From positions 7,502,001 to 7,566,000 of the forward strand of contig JAPMAC010000207.1 of NCBI GenBank assembly GCA_028671895.1: DNA of 64,000 nt, written 5' to 3'. Origin of the DNA: Oenanthe sinensis. Its lineage: Eukaryota; Streptophyta; Magnoliopsida; Apiales; Apiaceae. The notes below the pieces were generated by a model. It had not been told where the DNA came from. It did no database searches and was given only the letters and a program-made list of their open reading frames with translations. How positions within the stretch are numbered: position 1 is the first letter of the stretch; every line of letters begins with the position of its first letter. The position numbers were made by a program, and so were the translations under genes. Of this stretch, positions 36,794 through 48,809 are shown piece by piece.

Positions 36794-37906
36794 TCTATAA
36801 GCAACTCCCCCCACTCTCTTTATAACATCAAAAGGACCAACATATCTTGGACTAAGCTTCCCTTTCATACCAAAATGTTTAGCACCCTTCCAAGGAGACA
36901 CTTTCAAGAACACATGATCATCAGGCTCAAATCCACCAAATTTCCTCTTTTGATCTGCATAGCTCTTTTGACGCGATTGAGCTTCCTTTAAGTTTTCTTT
37001 AGCCTATTCTACCTTCTCGTTAGTTACCCGAACCAACTCTGGTCCTTCAATGACACTCTCTCCAACCTCATTCCAACAAGTCAGTGCTCTACATTTTCTA
37101 CCATACGACGCTTTAAATGGCGGCATGCCAATGCTCGCTTGCCAAATATTATTGTACGCAAACTCCACAAGACATAGATACTTGTCCCAATCACCAGACC
37201 ACTCCAAAGCACAAGCTTTCAACATATCCTCTAACGTCTGAATAGTCCTCTCTAACTGTTCATCAGTTTGTGGGTGAAAAGTTATACTATAATTAAGTCT
37301 CGTACCCCAAGCCTGCTGAAATCCATTCCAAAAACGCGAAGTAAACCTCGTATCTCTGTCTAAAATTATCGACATAAGCACACCATGAAGTCTAATAATA
37401 TCCCGTTGAAATATCTCTGCCAAATCATGGATATGAGTAGTTTCTCTAATAGGTAAGAAATGAGCTGATTTTGTAAGTCTATCAACTACCACCCAAATAA
37501 CATCATTCTTCCTGAAAGTCCTCGGTAAACCGGTGACAAAATCCATGGTAATGTTTTCCCACTTCCAAACCGGGATATCCAATTGCTGTAACAGTCCATT
37601 AGATCTCTAATGTTCAATCTTCACTTGTTGACATGTAAGACATTTCCCCATGAACTCTACTATGTCCCGTTTCATCCCACTCCACCAAAAGTGCTTTTTC
37701 AAATCTCGATACATCTTAGTAGAACCCGGATGAATGGAGAATGAAGAACTATGAGCTTCAGTCAAAACTTCTATACGAATCGCTACGTCTAAAGGTACAC
37801 ACAATCTAATATCCATTCATACCACACCATGATCATCAACATGAAACTCTGTTTGCTTACCATCTGCCACATTCAATCTAATAGCTTCTAACCCTATATC
37901 ATTTTG
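36794..37906 (-). pseudogene. Element G integrase, zinc-binding and catalytic domains
   Basis: 37,607-37,816 shows the HHCC domain (EAHSSSFSIHPGSTKMYRDL, then CLTCQQVKIEH). 37,004-37,582 shows the core with MDFVTGLP (first Asp), ILDRDTRFTSRF (second Asp) and HPQTDEQLERTIQ (Glu). 36,794-36,913 gives the post-core region (KGKLSPRYVGPF). Stops lie after DDHGVV (near 37,818), after KIEH and after NEKVE. Wording is typical of plant chromoviruses of the Tekay/Del kind. It is truncated upstream at about 37,906, so no RT remains. It would catalyse strand transfer into chromatin. Confidence 0.92.
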
Positions 37907-37911
37907 TAACA

Positions 37912-38139
37912 CCCCAGTCCCACATCGAGTAGATTGAGATAATTTGTTCAGTATATAAGCAAGAGTACTACTACTAAGTGCACAAACAAATCATTGATCT
38001 TTTGGGAGCCTGTGTTGGGCTTGTTGATTACCCAAGTTGTTGCATTTGGGCCAGTTTGCTTTGGCTTATTTCAGATTCAGAAGTCGGGACTTGACCCGAT
38101 TTTCGAAAAAAAACTCGGAATTTGACCCGGATTGTCACA
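37912..38139 (-). repeat. 228-bp LTR-like segment with TG...CA ends at the border of G
   Basis: Minus strand: begins TGTGACAATCCGGG at 38,139 and ends GGGGTGTTACA at 37,912. It contains CGATGTGGGACTGGGG, a word common near LTR ends of plant gypsy and small LTR elements. It does not match the LTR at 20,661-22,296, and no primer-binding site follows. It may be a solo LTR, a TRIM LTR or a leftover of another insertion. Confidence 0.5.
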
Positions 38140-41100
38140 GGAGGCTTCTCAAATTCTTTGACACCGATTTCTATAATCTTCTTCTCTATCAAATCTCTTA
38201 GTATCTCATTTGTTTTGTCCCCCAAATATGACTTTCCTCTTCATCACATACAACTCCACGATATTCATCTTTTTAAAGCTTTTTGTCGATAAAATACTAG
38301 ATCCCAATGATGTTGAATTGATGTACATTTTCCATCCATATTTGAACGAACTTACTGACACGCTTGTGATTTCTTTTGAAAGCATAACATAGAATTCATG
38401 AACATCTTCAAATTTTTCCCTCATGGTTCTGAAGAGATCAAGGACTTCTCTGTCTTTCTTCTAAGTTAGGGATAACTCTTTCTTCTTCAGCAGACTCCTT
38501 GATTAATCCCATTCAGGACCAACTTTTGTTTCTATGTCCTTGATTCTATTCCTCCTTTCCATTACGTTCTGAACTCTCTTCCATTTTATTTTCATCAAAT
38601 CTTGAGCCTGAACTATGTCTTGAGTAACAACTTCATCTACACCAACTAGAAGACAGTCATTATCAAAAGCATGTTCTTTTACAAACTCCTCCTCAACATC
38701 TATTCCTGCAGCCTTTGATGTTTTCTCTATTTCCGTCTCAGTAGGAACATCCATTGGCACATAAGGTTCAAATATTTTTCCTTCCTCTAGTTGCCTCGCT
38801 CCAGGCCTATAGAAGATATCTGACTCCCCCTGAGTTGTATATTCCATGATCATTTCAGCTCTAACTTTTTCTTGTTCCATTCTCTCCCCCTTAGTGAGTA
38901 ATCTGAGCTGTTGGAGTTGATTGAGTAGAAACAGGGACTTTCAGAGCCAACAGTTATTGGACTAATTCTTTGATTTCTTTCATTTCATCTCACTGTTGCT
39001 CTTGCACTTCCAAGATTTTCCTGATTGAATAGTGAATTTCTGTTACTTGGGTCTCCAGATTTAGAATCCTTTGACTATGTGTTGTGTGTGCATTGTGTGG
39101 GGTGTTTGTTTGGTTAGTGGGTGTCTCACTACTCATTGTAAATATTTAAGCACGACACTCAACACTCACACTCGGCTGATCAGGGTTAAGGAATTGAAGA
39201 TCACTAAGGTCAAGTGTTTCACTCATCTCTATTATAGCATCCTGATCTTCAGTATCTACATTAAAATCCCTATCCCTTCTATGGGTAGGTTGCCTCTCCG
39301 CCTAATCACTGTGGGTGGGGAGAACTCCTTTTTCAGGAACTGGGGGGTTGAGACCTAGTGTTGTCACTACTGTGGATTCTGTAATGATTGGCGGATTTGT
39401 AGAATCCGTGATGCCAGCTGAAGCCATTGAAGGCATTACCTGCTCAGAGACACCCTGAACAGGTTCTACTGTAGAAGCAGCAGATACTCTATGAATAGAG
39501 ACCATATCCCCTCTATGGGTGTGTTGTCCCTCCGCCTGACCTGAAAAGGTTGGGAGGACCTCCTTTGTAGGAGCTGGAATTTGAATCTCCAGGGGGGTCA
39601 CCACCTTAGGCAATGTAGTGAATGACAAATGAGAGCATGTGGTACCCCACAAAGCCTGTGAAGGCATTTCCACTTGAAGTGGTGATGCTGCTGATGCAAC
39701 TACTCCTTGAATGAAGACCTCTTCCCTTCTAAAGGAGAGTTGCCTTTCCACTTCACCCACGTGGGGAGGAAAAACATCCTTAATAAGATCTGGAGATGTT
39801 AAGTCCAGGGGGGTCACCACATTTGACAATGTAATGAATGGCTCGTTAGAGTCAGTGATGCCCCCTACTATTTGTGAAGACAGGTTTTGAATTTGATTCA
39901 CCAAAACAGTACAAGCTACTGAAGTAGCGGATATTGTTTCCATTTCTGTTTCTGTTCCCGTACCTTTCAGGATTTTATCAATTTCAGAATTAAGATCATG
40001 AAGGAAAAGAAAGGTTTCAGAGATTGGAGAATCAGGTTTCTGGCTCACAGTTGCCCTAGGTTTAAAATTCATTTTACGTCATTTTTGAGAAGGCGGAGCT
40101 GTAGGGGATATTTCAAAAATTTCCTGATCCGGTAGGGACTCATTCCTATCATCTAAATCATGGGTTCTTTTTCTGGTTTTAGGAGATGAAGGCAGTGTTT
40201 GTTGTTCTCTGGCAGTGGTTAGAACTGGTTGGTCTTGGCCAAGTTCATTGTCAGCTTCGATGGCCACTAAGAGCTCTAGTGTGTGCTTGCCGTTTGAGGC
40301 ACATAGAAAGATATTATGATGAATTCATCTTGCAGAATAGCAGAAAATTCAAAGTCTAGAAGTGTACCTTCTTCCATTTGATCATCAGATAGGTCAGGAA
40401 TGTACACATCAGTGTTCTGAGGCTCTTCCACTATGTCCTCAATAGCTATCTCTTCTGTTGAAGTCCTAGGCTTTTCCTTTGTTCTTCTTCAGGAAATGGT
40501 TCTTGCTCATTGTCATAACCAGCTTCAACCATTATCTCATCTTCTTTATCAGTCCCAGGTTCTTCTTCTTGAGTTGTTGTTGTGCTTCCAGAGTCACTTG
40601 ATGTTTCAGCTTCATTGTCCTCTTCAGAGGTTGCTTCTTCTTCTGCTTCAATTGCAGCTTCTTCTTCTTCTTCTACATCTTCTTCATCCACCTGTCTAAG
40701 AATAGGAGTAGGAGTATACCTGTTAGAATAGTCAGCCTCATTCTGTAGCAACAGAATTGTTTTGAACTAGAGTGAGGGTGACTCTTCCAACTGACTATTC
40801 TGAAACATTTGGAGTTGATCAGCTTCCAGTACTTTGTTCAACACCAGCTGCAAAAATCTTGGATACAGATAGAAATTCTCCATTTTTGCCTGGTTTTTTA
40901 GGATCTCAGCCATGATCAACTTTCCAAAATTTATTCTGCTCTCAAAAGCCACTGCATAGACAATCACCTTGTTTAATTGGGTAATCCCGTGGAATCCACC
41001 TATCTTTGAAAAATAAATTTCATTCATTGGGTAGGTGATTCTTGTAAATCTTCTTAGGGAGATTGTTGTTTTCCCTGGTGCAGTGCAGGAACATGAAGAA

Positions 41101-41430
41101 ATTATCTAATTCCATCTGAGATGGTTCATCTTCAAAATTCTCAGTAGGTATATGAAGTGCTCTATTGATGTCATTTTCAGTTATTCGCACTTTCTGTCGC
41201 TGAATCTTGCAAGTAAACGCCGATATCCCATCTGTAGATGTGTTTTGAGCAGACCTGTATACATGTCTTAATAGATTTTTATTCAAAGGAATAGAAGTTG
41301 TTAGTGCATACCGGACTATCGAATGTTCATTTAAAAACCTAGCCCAGTTACCTAACTCCCCTCCCTCGGTCTAGTCATCTACTAAAATTGACAAATAAAT
41401 AGTCTTTTTAATCTCAAAATTACCTGCCAT
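38140..41430 (-). pseudogene. Element S env-like ORF, N-terminal part
   Basis: The start Met at 41,430 (MAGNFEIKK) follows a 1.3-kb non-coding stretch after RNase H. The first 240 residues (to about 40,767) are globular and include the Y-P-R-F-L-Q region shared with E1. A long low-complexity middle follows: acidic Glu/Ala-rich (40,446-40,751), then Ser/Thr/Pro-rich with three imperfect repeats around V-V-T-P-L (39,302-40,072). A helical segment lies at 38,028-38,880. It has stops near 41,370 and at several later points, and frameshifts near 41,025, 40,760, 40,270 and 38,900. It is interrupted at 38,139 by G. No membrane or enzymatic motif is seen. Confidence 0.75.
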
Positions 41431-42745
41431 TTTATTAAAGTGAAAGGTAATTTTTACGAATTAAAATTACTAATTAATATCGAATTATTTTAGTAAAATA
41501 TGAACTAAACCCTAATTTTTAAAATTACTCGGATTATCATGAAATAATTATATAATGAATTTCTAGTAATTTTAAGCACACTTTTAATTTTATTATAATT
41601 TTTAATCAATCTAAAAATTAATAAACCCTATCCAAATTTTTCGAGATGTGAAAAATTGAGAATTTTAGATCCATAACCAAAATCAATGAGACCACTTGCA
41701 AATGAACAGTATGAGTGTGGGTTCCATAAAATTGGTTTCAGATAAAAAAATAGTCAAGAAATGGTCGAGTTATGTTCGATTAAAAACACTAGATCTGTGT
41801 TGCGCTTAAGGTCCTTAGCACAGTGTATGTAGTTGTATCTAACGCCACTAAATAAAATGAGAGAAATAATTTTACAGAGTTATTTATAGGCGCCACATAC
41901 AAGGAATTAAAATTGTTAAATACCATTGTTGCGCCTATACAGTGCTCACACTGTATAGGCGCCACATAACTTACAAGCGCAACAAAACTAGCTAGGCCAA
42001 CTTTTGTTGCGCCTCCACAGTGTATTCACTGTGTTGGCGCCACAAAGTTTCCTAACGTCACTTAACTTAAACAAAAAATTGTGGTTTGTTGCGCCTCAAC
42101 AGTGGTGACACTATATTGGCACAACAAAACCCAAAGTGCCACTTGATTTTCAATAAAAGTTATCTAAGTACTTGTGTTTTTTTATGTTGTGCCTATACAG
42201 TCAACCACTATATAGGCGTCACTAATCAATTTAAGCGCCACAAAGTTCTTAATAAAAATCTCAACTGTTCCTAGATTTTGCTACTAATAAATAAATAATA
42301 TTTATGAATAATTTGTATAATTAATCAATAATAATTAATTACTCACAAATATTATTTCACAAAATATTTATGAATAATAATAATAACATTAATTGTTAAA
42401 ATTATTATCATATATAAATTATGCTTTTTATTATTTTAATTTTATTTTAAATAAGAGAATAAATATAAATATTCATCCTTTCTATTTCAAATAATTTAAA
42501 ATAATATTTAAATATATAAGTGCCAAGAATTTATCATTTAAATACAAGCACTTAAATATTTTTAAGATCAAAATTAAATAAATACCATATTAATAAAATT
42601 AGCAGACATGCACAAGGTATTTATCTAATATTTGATCTTAATTACTCAAAAATAATTTGGTAAATAAATTCACAAGTCCTAAACATATTGAAATTATTTA
42701 ACTAGTGAATTTATCAGCTTCAAATTGCAGTTTTTGATTACTAAC
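41431..42745 (-). other. Non-coding spacer between RNase H and the env-like ORF of S
   Basis: No ORF. 41,780-42,250 is an island of GCGCC hairpins like those in the LTR. 42,270-42,700 is extremely AT-rich (AATAATAATAATAA, TTTATTTATTAT). 41,431-41,780 is plain AT-rich DNA. The island has none of the LTR ends, so it is not a nested LTR. Confidence 0.75.
41790..42245 (-). repeat. Internal GCGCC hairpin island of element S
   Basis: It holds TTGCGCC, GGCGCCAC, AAGCGCAAC and similar words in inverted pairs. The best hairpin is at about 41,931-41,962: GCGCCTATACAGTG, loop CTCA, CACTGTATAGGCGC, a perfect 14-bp stem. A second near 42,008-42,039 has two mismatches. The words match the U3 array of the same element. 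Confidence 0.9.
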
Positions 42746-42747
42746 TA

Positions 42748-43615
42748 ATTAGTTAGTACAATTTAACATCCCAAGTTCACAAACCAGTCTAGTGAAAGTG
42801 ATTTCATCCAGTGGTTTAGTGAAGATGTCTGCAATTTATTGCTCCGTAGGTATAAAATGTAACTCTATAGTACCATTCATGACATGCTCTCTTATGAAAT
42901 GATACTTGATATCAATATGCTTGGTCCTTGAATGTTGAACATGATTATTTGTGATGGCTATGACACTTGTGTTGTCACAAAATATTGGAATTTTGCTCAG
43001 CAACAGTCCATATTCTTAAAGTTGATTCTTTATCCACATAATTTGTGCACATCAACTTTCAGCAGCAACATATTCAGCTTCAGCTATTGACATTGCAACT
43101 GAGTGCTGCTTCTTGCTATACCAGGACACCAATCTTCTACCAAGGAATTGACAACTCCCTGATGTACTCTTTCTATTAATCCTACAACCTGCATAATCAA
43201 AGTCTGTATATCCAACAAGGTCAAAACCTGTATCTTTAGGGTACCAAATTCCAAGATTCAGACTTCCTTTAAGATACCTAAAAATCCATTTAATAGCTAT
43301 AAGATGTGATTCTTTAGGGTTAGACTGAAACCTAGCACACAAGCATATAGCAAACATAATGTATGGCCTACTTGCAGTTAAGTAAAGTAATGAGCCGATT
43401 ATACCTCTGTAGCTTGTGATGTCTACCTTCTTACCAGGTTCATCTTTGTCAAGCTTAGTGGCAGTTGCCATAGGGGTTTTGGCTGATGATGCATCTTTAA
43501 GACCATACTTCTTCAATAGATCTCTGATATACTTGGTCTGGCAAATGAAGATTCCATCTTTCCTTTGGCTTACTTGGAGTCTAAAGAAGTAATTCAGCTC
43601 ACCCATCATGCTCAT
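42748..43615 (-). pseudogene. Element S: RNase H
   Basis: 43,052-43,615 carries the RT/RNase H connection (SRPYIMFAICLCARF), GYTDFDYAGC and KSTSGSCQFLG, then SKKQHSVAMSIAEAEYVAA. After a stop it continues with HSRTKHIDIKYHFIRE and ADIFTKPL, the standard C-terminus of Sirevirus pol. Stops lie near 43,050 and in the IPTEQ-ADIF stretch. Confidence 0.9.
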
Positions 43616-43627
43616 TTCATACCTACT

Positions 43628-44649
43628 CTACATTAGCTTAGCAAATCTACTACACAACTGATTGTTAGTAGAACCAAATATAATGTCATCCACATATACT
43701 TGTACTAATATCATGTCATTTTTATGCATTTTATGAAATAGAGTCTTACCTATGACACCTCTAGTGAAACCATTTTCAAGTAAGAATATAGATAGAGTGT
43801 CATACCATGTCCGAGGTGCTTGCTTTAAGCCATAGAGTGCCTTGAAGAGAAAGTATACAAAATCTACGAATTCTGGATCTTCAAACCCTGGGGGTTGTTC
43901 CACATACACTTCTTCTTCAAGCTCTCCATTCAGGAATGCACTCTTCACATCCATTTGATAAACTTTAAAGTTGGAATATGCTGTGAATGCCAGATACATC
44001 TTAATAGCTTCAAGCCTTGCCACTGGTGCATGTGTTTCAACATAATCTATTCCTTCTTCTTGGGAATAAACTTTAGCAACCAGTCTGGCTTTGTTCCTCG
44101 TAACAATGCCATTTTCATTCAGTTTATTTCTGAATACCCACTTTATGACAATTATAGACTTGTTCTTTGGCCTGGGTACCAGCTTCCAGACTTTTTGTCT
44201 TTCAAATTGATTGAGTTATTCTTCATAGCAATAACCCAATCTGGATCTTCTAGTACTTCTTCCACTTTCTTTGGCTCTATTTCAGAGATAAAACCATAGA
44301 ATAAACATTCATCCTGAGAAGCACGTCTAGTTTGGACTCCAGCATCTAGATCTCCTAGAATCAACTCAAAGGAGTGATCTCTACTCCACACCCTATGTCT
44401 AGGCAGATTTGCCCTAGATGATTCAGCCTGATTGTCATTGAAGTATTGAGTCCTGCTAGTAGATCCTTCAATTGCTCCCCCTGAGCTGCTGCTTGGTTGA
44501 GAATGAGATTCTCTGCCACTACTAGTAGTTTTTGTGAATCTTCCACTATTTCCACTACTAGGGTCAGAATCATGATTGTTATTATTCTCATTTGGTGCTT
44601 GATTTTCTGTTGCAGCTTTAGGTTCTATTTCACCTTCATCTAAGTTCAT
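43628..44649 (-). pseudogene. Element S: reverse transcriptase
   Basis: RT blocks VYQMDVKSAFLNGELEEEVY, ALYGLKQAPRTWYDTL, FTRGVIGKTLF and catalytic VYVDDIIFGSTN are all present in 43,628-44,023. The N-terminal finger region is in 44,023-44,150 out of frame. A Ser/Asn-rich linker spans 44,152-44,649. A stop separates it from RNase H near 43,625. Confidence 0.92.
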
Positions 44650-44806
44650 ATTTTCAAACTTTAGAGTTTTAGTGTTGTCTGTTCTTTATAGACTTGCGAG
44701 CTTGAGATCATCGAAAGTTACATTCATGCTTTCAATGATCTTTTTGTGTTCACTCACATAAACCCTGTACGCCTTAGATTCCAGAGAGTAGCCAAGAAAT
44801 ATGCCT

Positions 44807-45526
44807 TCATGAGTTGGATTCAAACTTTCCTAGATGCTCATAATCATTCAGTACAAAACACTTTGCTCCAAACACATGAAAGTATTTCATTATTGGTTTC
44901 TTGTTTGCCATCAACTCGTATGGAGTCTTGTCATGATCTTTATTTACCAGGGTACGGTTCTGAGTATAACAAGTTGTGTTGACTGCTTCAGCCCAAAGGT
45001 ATAGAGGTAACTTAGCTTCATTCAGCATTGTTCTTGCTTCTTAAACTAAAGTTCTGTTCTTCCTTTCTACTACTCCATTTTGTTGTGGAGTTCTGGGCGC
45101 TAAATATTATCTTGAAATCCTCTTCTCAATACAGAAATCATTCAGGGTTATATTTCTGAATTATGTTCCATTGTCAGACCTAACTTTCCTGATAGGAAAA
45201 TCAACTTCTAACTCTATCTTCTTTATGTGATCAATAATTGTATGAGGGGCTTCATCCTTTGAGGCGAGAAACAACACCCACGTATACTTAAAGTAGTCGT
45301 CTAAAATTACTAGTGCATATCTCTTCCTTGACATAGATATGATGTTGACTGGACAAAATAAATCCATATGCAGAAGTTGTAGTGGTTCAGTAATGTTTGA
45401 TGAATCTTTGCTTCGGTGAGATGCTTTCTTCGACTTCCCTTTTTCACATGTTTCACATAACCCTTCTTGACAGAATTTCATCTCAGGTAAACCTCTAACT
45501 AATTCCCTCATGACTAAAGAGTTCAT
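44807..45526 (-). pseudogene. Element S: integrase
   Basis: 45,161-45,526 holds the C-x2-C pair of the zinc domain (GLCETCEKGKSKK), LLHMDLFCPV (first Asp) and RKVRSDNGT (second Asp). After frame breaks the PQQNGVVERKN Glu motif is at about 45,060-45,100, followed by LPLYLWAEAVNTTCYTQNRT (44,807-45,028). Confidence 0.9.
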
Positions 45527-45748
45527 TGCCTTGAAGTTCAGGTGTGAAAGTTTCTTATGCCATAACCAACTGTCCTATGTTGAAGTTTTGTTGTAAAAAC
45601 ATTGAACTTCGCCTTTGCTTTTAGAGAATAAGTCAGCTACAAAGAGATTCCCCTTTCTCACTCCTTAAAGAGCAAGCTTCACATCTTTCCTATTTTGGAT
45701 TGCACATCTTTCTTTTTCAAAAGTTACTTTGTAGCCCTTGTTAGTGAA

Positions 45749-45994
45749 CTAACTAATACTTAAAAGGTTATGCTTTAATCCGTCCACAAGAGAGATATTT
45801 TCAATGATAACATTGCCAATTTCCAAATTGCCATATCCCATTGTGAATCCCTTGTTGTCGTCTCCAAAGGTCACTATCGGGCCATCTTTCTCAATCACAT
45901 CTAATAGCAGGGCCTTATCACTAGTCATATGCCTAGAACAACCGCTATCGAGAATCCACATGACACGCTTGTTCTTTGCTATGCTCTGTAACAA
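45749..45994 (-). pseudogene. Element S: aspartic protease
   Basis: MWILDSGCSRHMTSD is the active-site D-S-G with the H-M-T tail. It continues with FGDDNKGFTMGYG and LVDGLKHNLLSIS, normal for copia protease. It would cut the polyprotein. Confidence 0.9.
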
Positions 45995-46080
45995 TAGATT
46001 GATTACTTCTTCTTTGGCACCTAAATTTGATTGGGTCTAAGAGGCATAGATAAGTAAATAGATTTAACTGCAGAAATTTT

Positions 46081-48523
46081 CTAGTCCTTGTCGTTCTCAT
46101 CGACTGTGCCTTTGTCCTTTGGTTTAGCCTTGACATGAGTGTCTTTAGGCTTAGGGACAAGGGCTTCCTTCCTAGACTTAGAAGGACTAATAGTCTTTGC
46201 CCTAACATACTTTCTATTCATGTTCACATATGTATTCATGAAAGTACTAGATGATGCATTCATCAAGTTTATGTATGCAGACATGATGTTGAAATCACAT
46301 GGCATGCATTGTACTTTACCACATAGTTGATGAGAGATAGACATGACAGTCATGGCAGGCATATTAGAAGTTTCTTCTTTTACTACTTTTATCTTTTTGC
46401 ATGCATGCGTAAGATGACCAGTAGAATTACAATTATTACAAACTTTTCTAATAGCTTTAGGATAATAGGCATAATCATTTTTCTTATTAACACCTATCTT
46501 GCCATTTCTGTTAGCTTTCTCCTTTTCATTCTTGTTGCCTAAATTACTTTTATTATGTTCCTTAGGTTCTATAATTTTTACTGATTTCTTAGGCAACTCC
46601 TTTTTACTTTCTTCCTCTTTCTTTTTATCCTCAGCAAGAATTTCTTCTTTCATTAAGATTTGTTCTTCATCTAGGGGTTCGATGAAAAACTTCTTGTATA
46701 GGGGTTTAGGGACATTTTTTAACACATGTGAAATGTCTTGCATCACAAGACTTTCTTCAGCAATTGATTCCTCATGTCTCTTTCCTGCCTTTTTATCATA
46801 GTCAAATCATATTCCAGTTTTTTGACCTATGACCTGTTTATCTATCACCTCCTTAACAAGATTAGCAGATTTCTTATAAGCTTGAAGTTTTAACTCTAAC
46901 TCAGAAATTTTATTCCTAAGAGCAGTTTCTACTTCTTGGTTGCATTTATCTCTATTCTGGAGATATTATATCTTCTGTTTCAGATCTTCTAAGTTAACAC
47001 ATGCAAGCTCTAGTTCTTCATTTCTAGCTTCTAGCATTTTATTCTTTAGAACTAGTTTAGCATTTTCTTCTTCAGATGCTAGCACGCTTGTGTGAATGTT
47101 AAACATTTCTACGCTTAGATCTTCTACAGTTTTCTTATAATCAGAATTAGACATGTCAACTGTGGAAAGAAATGATATATTTGATGACTGAGGTGATGCC
47201 TCTGAAGAGTCTGCCATTAGTGCAACATTTCCATATGTCTCTTCTTCATCATTATCTGAGTCATCCCAGCTCTTTCCCTCGGCTATATAAGTTCTGCCTT
47301 GATGCTTTTTTACTAGTGCATCATACTTTTTCTTGAGTTCGTCATACGACTCCTTTCTTTTCTTTCATTGCTTCGGCTTCTGGCATTCTGTAGCAAAATG
47401 TCCAGGTGCATCACAATTGTAGCACTTAAACTTGTTGCGGTCTACCATTCCCGTCTTATAACCTCATTTGTTGTAAGACCCTGAAAAAAACCACCTCGGT
47501 TGTTTTTTCTGAAGCTGGAACCACTATAATTGGAGTTACTCTTGAATTTGTACTTAGGGTTTCTCCAAAACCTGAGGTTCTTGAACTTCCCTGCCATATA
47601 GGCCATTGTCTTATTTTCCAATTGTTCAAGTTCTTCCATTGAGTAGAAATCATCTTCATCACCTGCTTGAGCATTCTCTGAAATTTCAGCTTCTAGAATC
47701 TCTTCTTTCTCAACAGCAGGCTTCACTATGCTGGTCTCTGTGACAGGAAAATCTTTTGCTACACGAGCTGTAGTTTTCAATAGTGTTGTATTCTTACTAT
47801 CCACTGTACCTGAACCATAAATGATCTGTCTTTGCTCTTGCTCCATTTTATTAGTCTTGAGCTTCCTATATAGAATTTCAATGGACGTGTCATTTATGTC
47901 ACTTCTCTCTCTGATGGCAGAGATTTTGTGTTCAAAGTGTGCTGACAGTATCAACATGAATTTCATGTTGATCTCTCTTCGTGAGTAGGCCTTCTCATGC
48001 AGTGACAAGTCATTCAACAATTTTTTGTATCACTCAAAGACTTGAGTGATACTTTCTCCTGGTAGTGACTTGAACGCTTCATACTGGGATGTAAGAATAT
48101 CCAGCTTGTTCTCCTTCACTTCTGTTGTACCTTCCATTAGCAGATCAATCGTATCCCATATTTGTTTGGCACTTGCGCAATTAATCACTTGATTCAGCAT
48201 TGTAGTGTCCTGTGAATCCATTAGGATACATGTCCTGTGAATCCATTAGGATACATTGAAGATGATTATCCCATGCAACTCTATCTTTATCAGTGTCAGT
48301 ACTCTGAAGGCTCATTTAGGGTAAATCCTTGAGGAATCCGTTCGCCATCATCTGAGACTGTTTCTGGTGTTAGCTTCTGAGGTACATATGGTCCATTTTC
48401 CAAAATTCTCATATATTGAGAATTAGCTGATTTGATGAAAGTGGACATCTTCTTCTTCCATAAAATGTATTCATTTTTAACAAAGGTTGGGATTTTGATT
48501 CTACTAAGTTTTTGGGTACTCAT
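46081..48523 (-). pseudogene. Element S: gag polyprotein with two zinc knuckles (broken)
   Basis: The start Met at 48,523 is followed by the Gag domain (48,523-47,442), a CCHC knuckle near 47,390-47,440 (C-Y-N-C...H...C, intact), a coiled coil (47,217-46,850), a Lys/Glu-rich stretch and a second CCHC (C-N-N-C-N-S-T-G-H...C) near 46,390-46,440. Two-knuckle gags with a coiled coil are usual in Sireviruses. Breaks: a 25-bp tandem duplication at 48,206-48,255 shifts the frame; further stops near 48,028, 47,440, 46,965 and 46,806. Confidence 0.88.
48206..48255. repeat. Perfect 25-bp tandem duplication in S gag
   Basis: Two identical adjacent copies (48,206-48,230 and 48,231-48,255) containing GTGAATCCATTAGG. 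A 25-bp gain is not a multiple of three, so it breaks gag. Confidence 0.95.
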
Positions 48524-48793
48524 GGTTGCGAAGAATTTTAAATCTCAAGAAATAATTAATTTTTTAAAAATTAAAATTAATTTGAATAAAAATTGAATTT
48601 CATCAAATAAAATTTTTGTTCGAATTCTTGATGATTGATAGCTTTTTAAAATTTGAGTATTTAAAATCTTTAAAAAATTCGAATATTGAATTTTCTTTAA
48701 AATTAAAGAAATTTCAATATAAAATTTTCTAGATCTAACAATGCACTTTTGCGTAAAACTATTTCTGGATCTTGATTTTTAACTTCAATCAAC
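48524..48793 (-). other. AT-rich leader of element S
   Basis: 270 bp between primer-binding site and gag, with runs such as TTTTTAAAAATTAAAATT. No ORF. Confidence 0.7.
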
Positions 48794-48807
48794 AAGCTTT
48801 GATACCA
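48794..48807 (-). promoter_or_regulatory. Primer-binding site of S
   Basis: TGGTATCAAAGCTT on the minus strand, two bases inside the 5' LTR. Confidence 0.92.
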
Positions 48808-48809
48808 AT

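Larger units (their letters stand above)
20661..38139 (-). mobile_element. Element G: Ty3/gypsy chromovirus-type remnant, itself split by L
   Basis: It contains one LTR (20,661-22,296), a polypurine tract, integrase in two pieces (22,405-22,639 and 36,794-37,906) and a short LTR-like segment (37,912-38,139). Candidate target copies GGTGG (20,656-20,660) and GGAGG (38,140-38,144) differ by one base. Reverse transcriptase, protease and gag are absent, so the upstream half has been deleted. The right-hand boundary is the least certain part. Confidence 0.7.

Noticed and set aside
37912..38139. Cassandra-type TRIM LTR carrying 5S rRNA promoter
   Set aside because: No 5S-like internal promoter words are visible on either strand.
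40433..40699. Plus-strand leucine-rich frame considered as a membrane protein
   Set aside because: It is the antisense of the acidic Glu-rich part of the S env-like ORF; GAA/GAG codons read as Leu/Phe/Ser on the other strand.
41431..42745. Spacer upstream of the env-like ORF considered as a nested LTR of the S family
   Set aside because: It lacks TGTAAAGC and GGACCTAACA ends, the region next to the LTR end and the TATA segment; only the hairpin words are shared.
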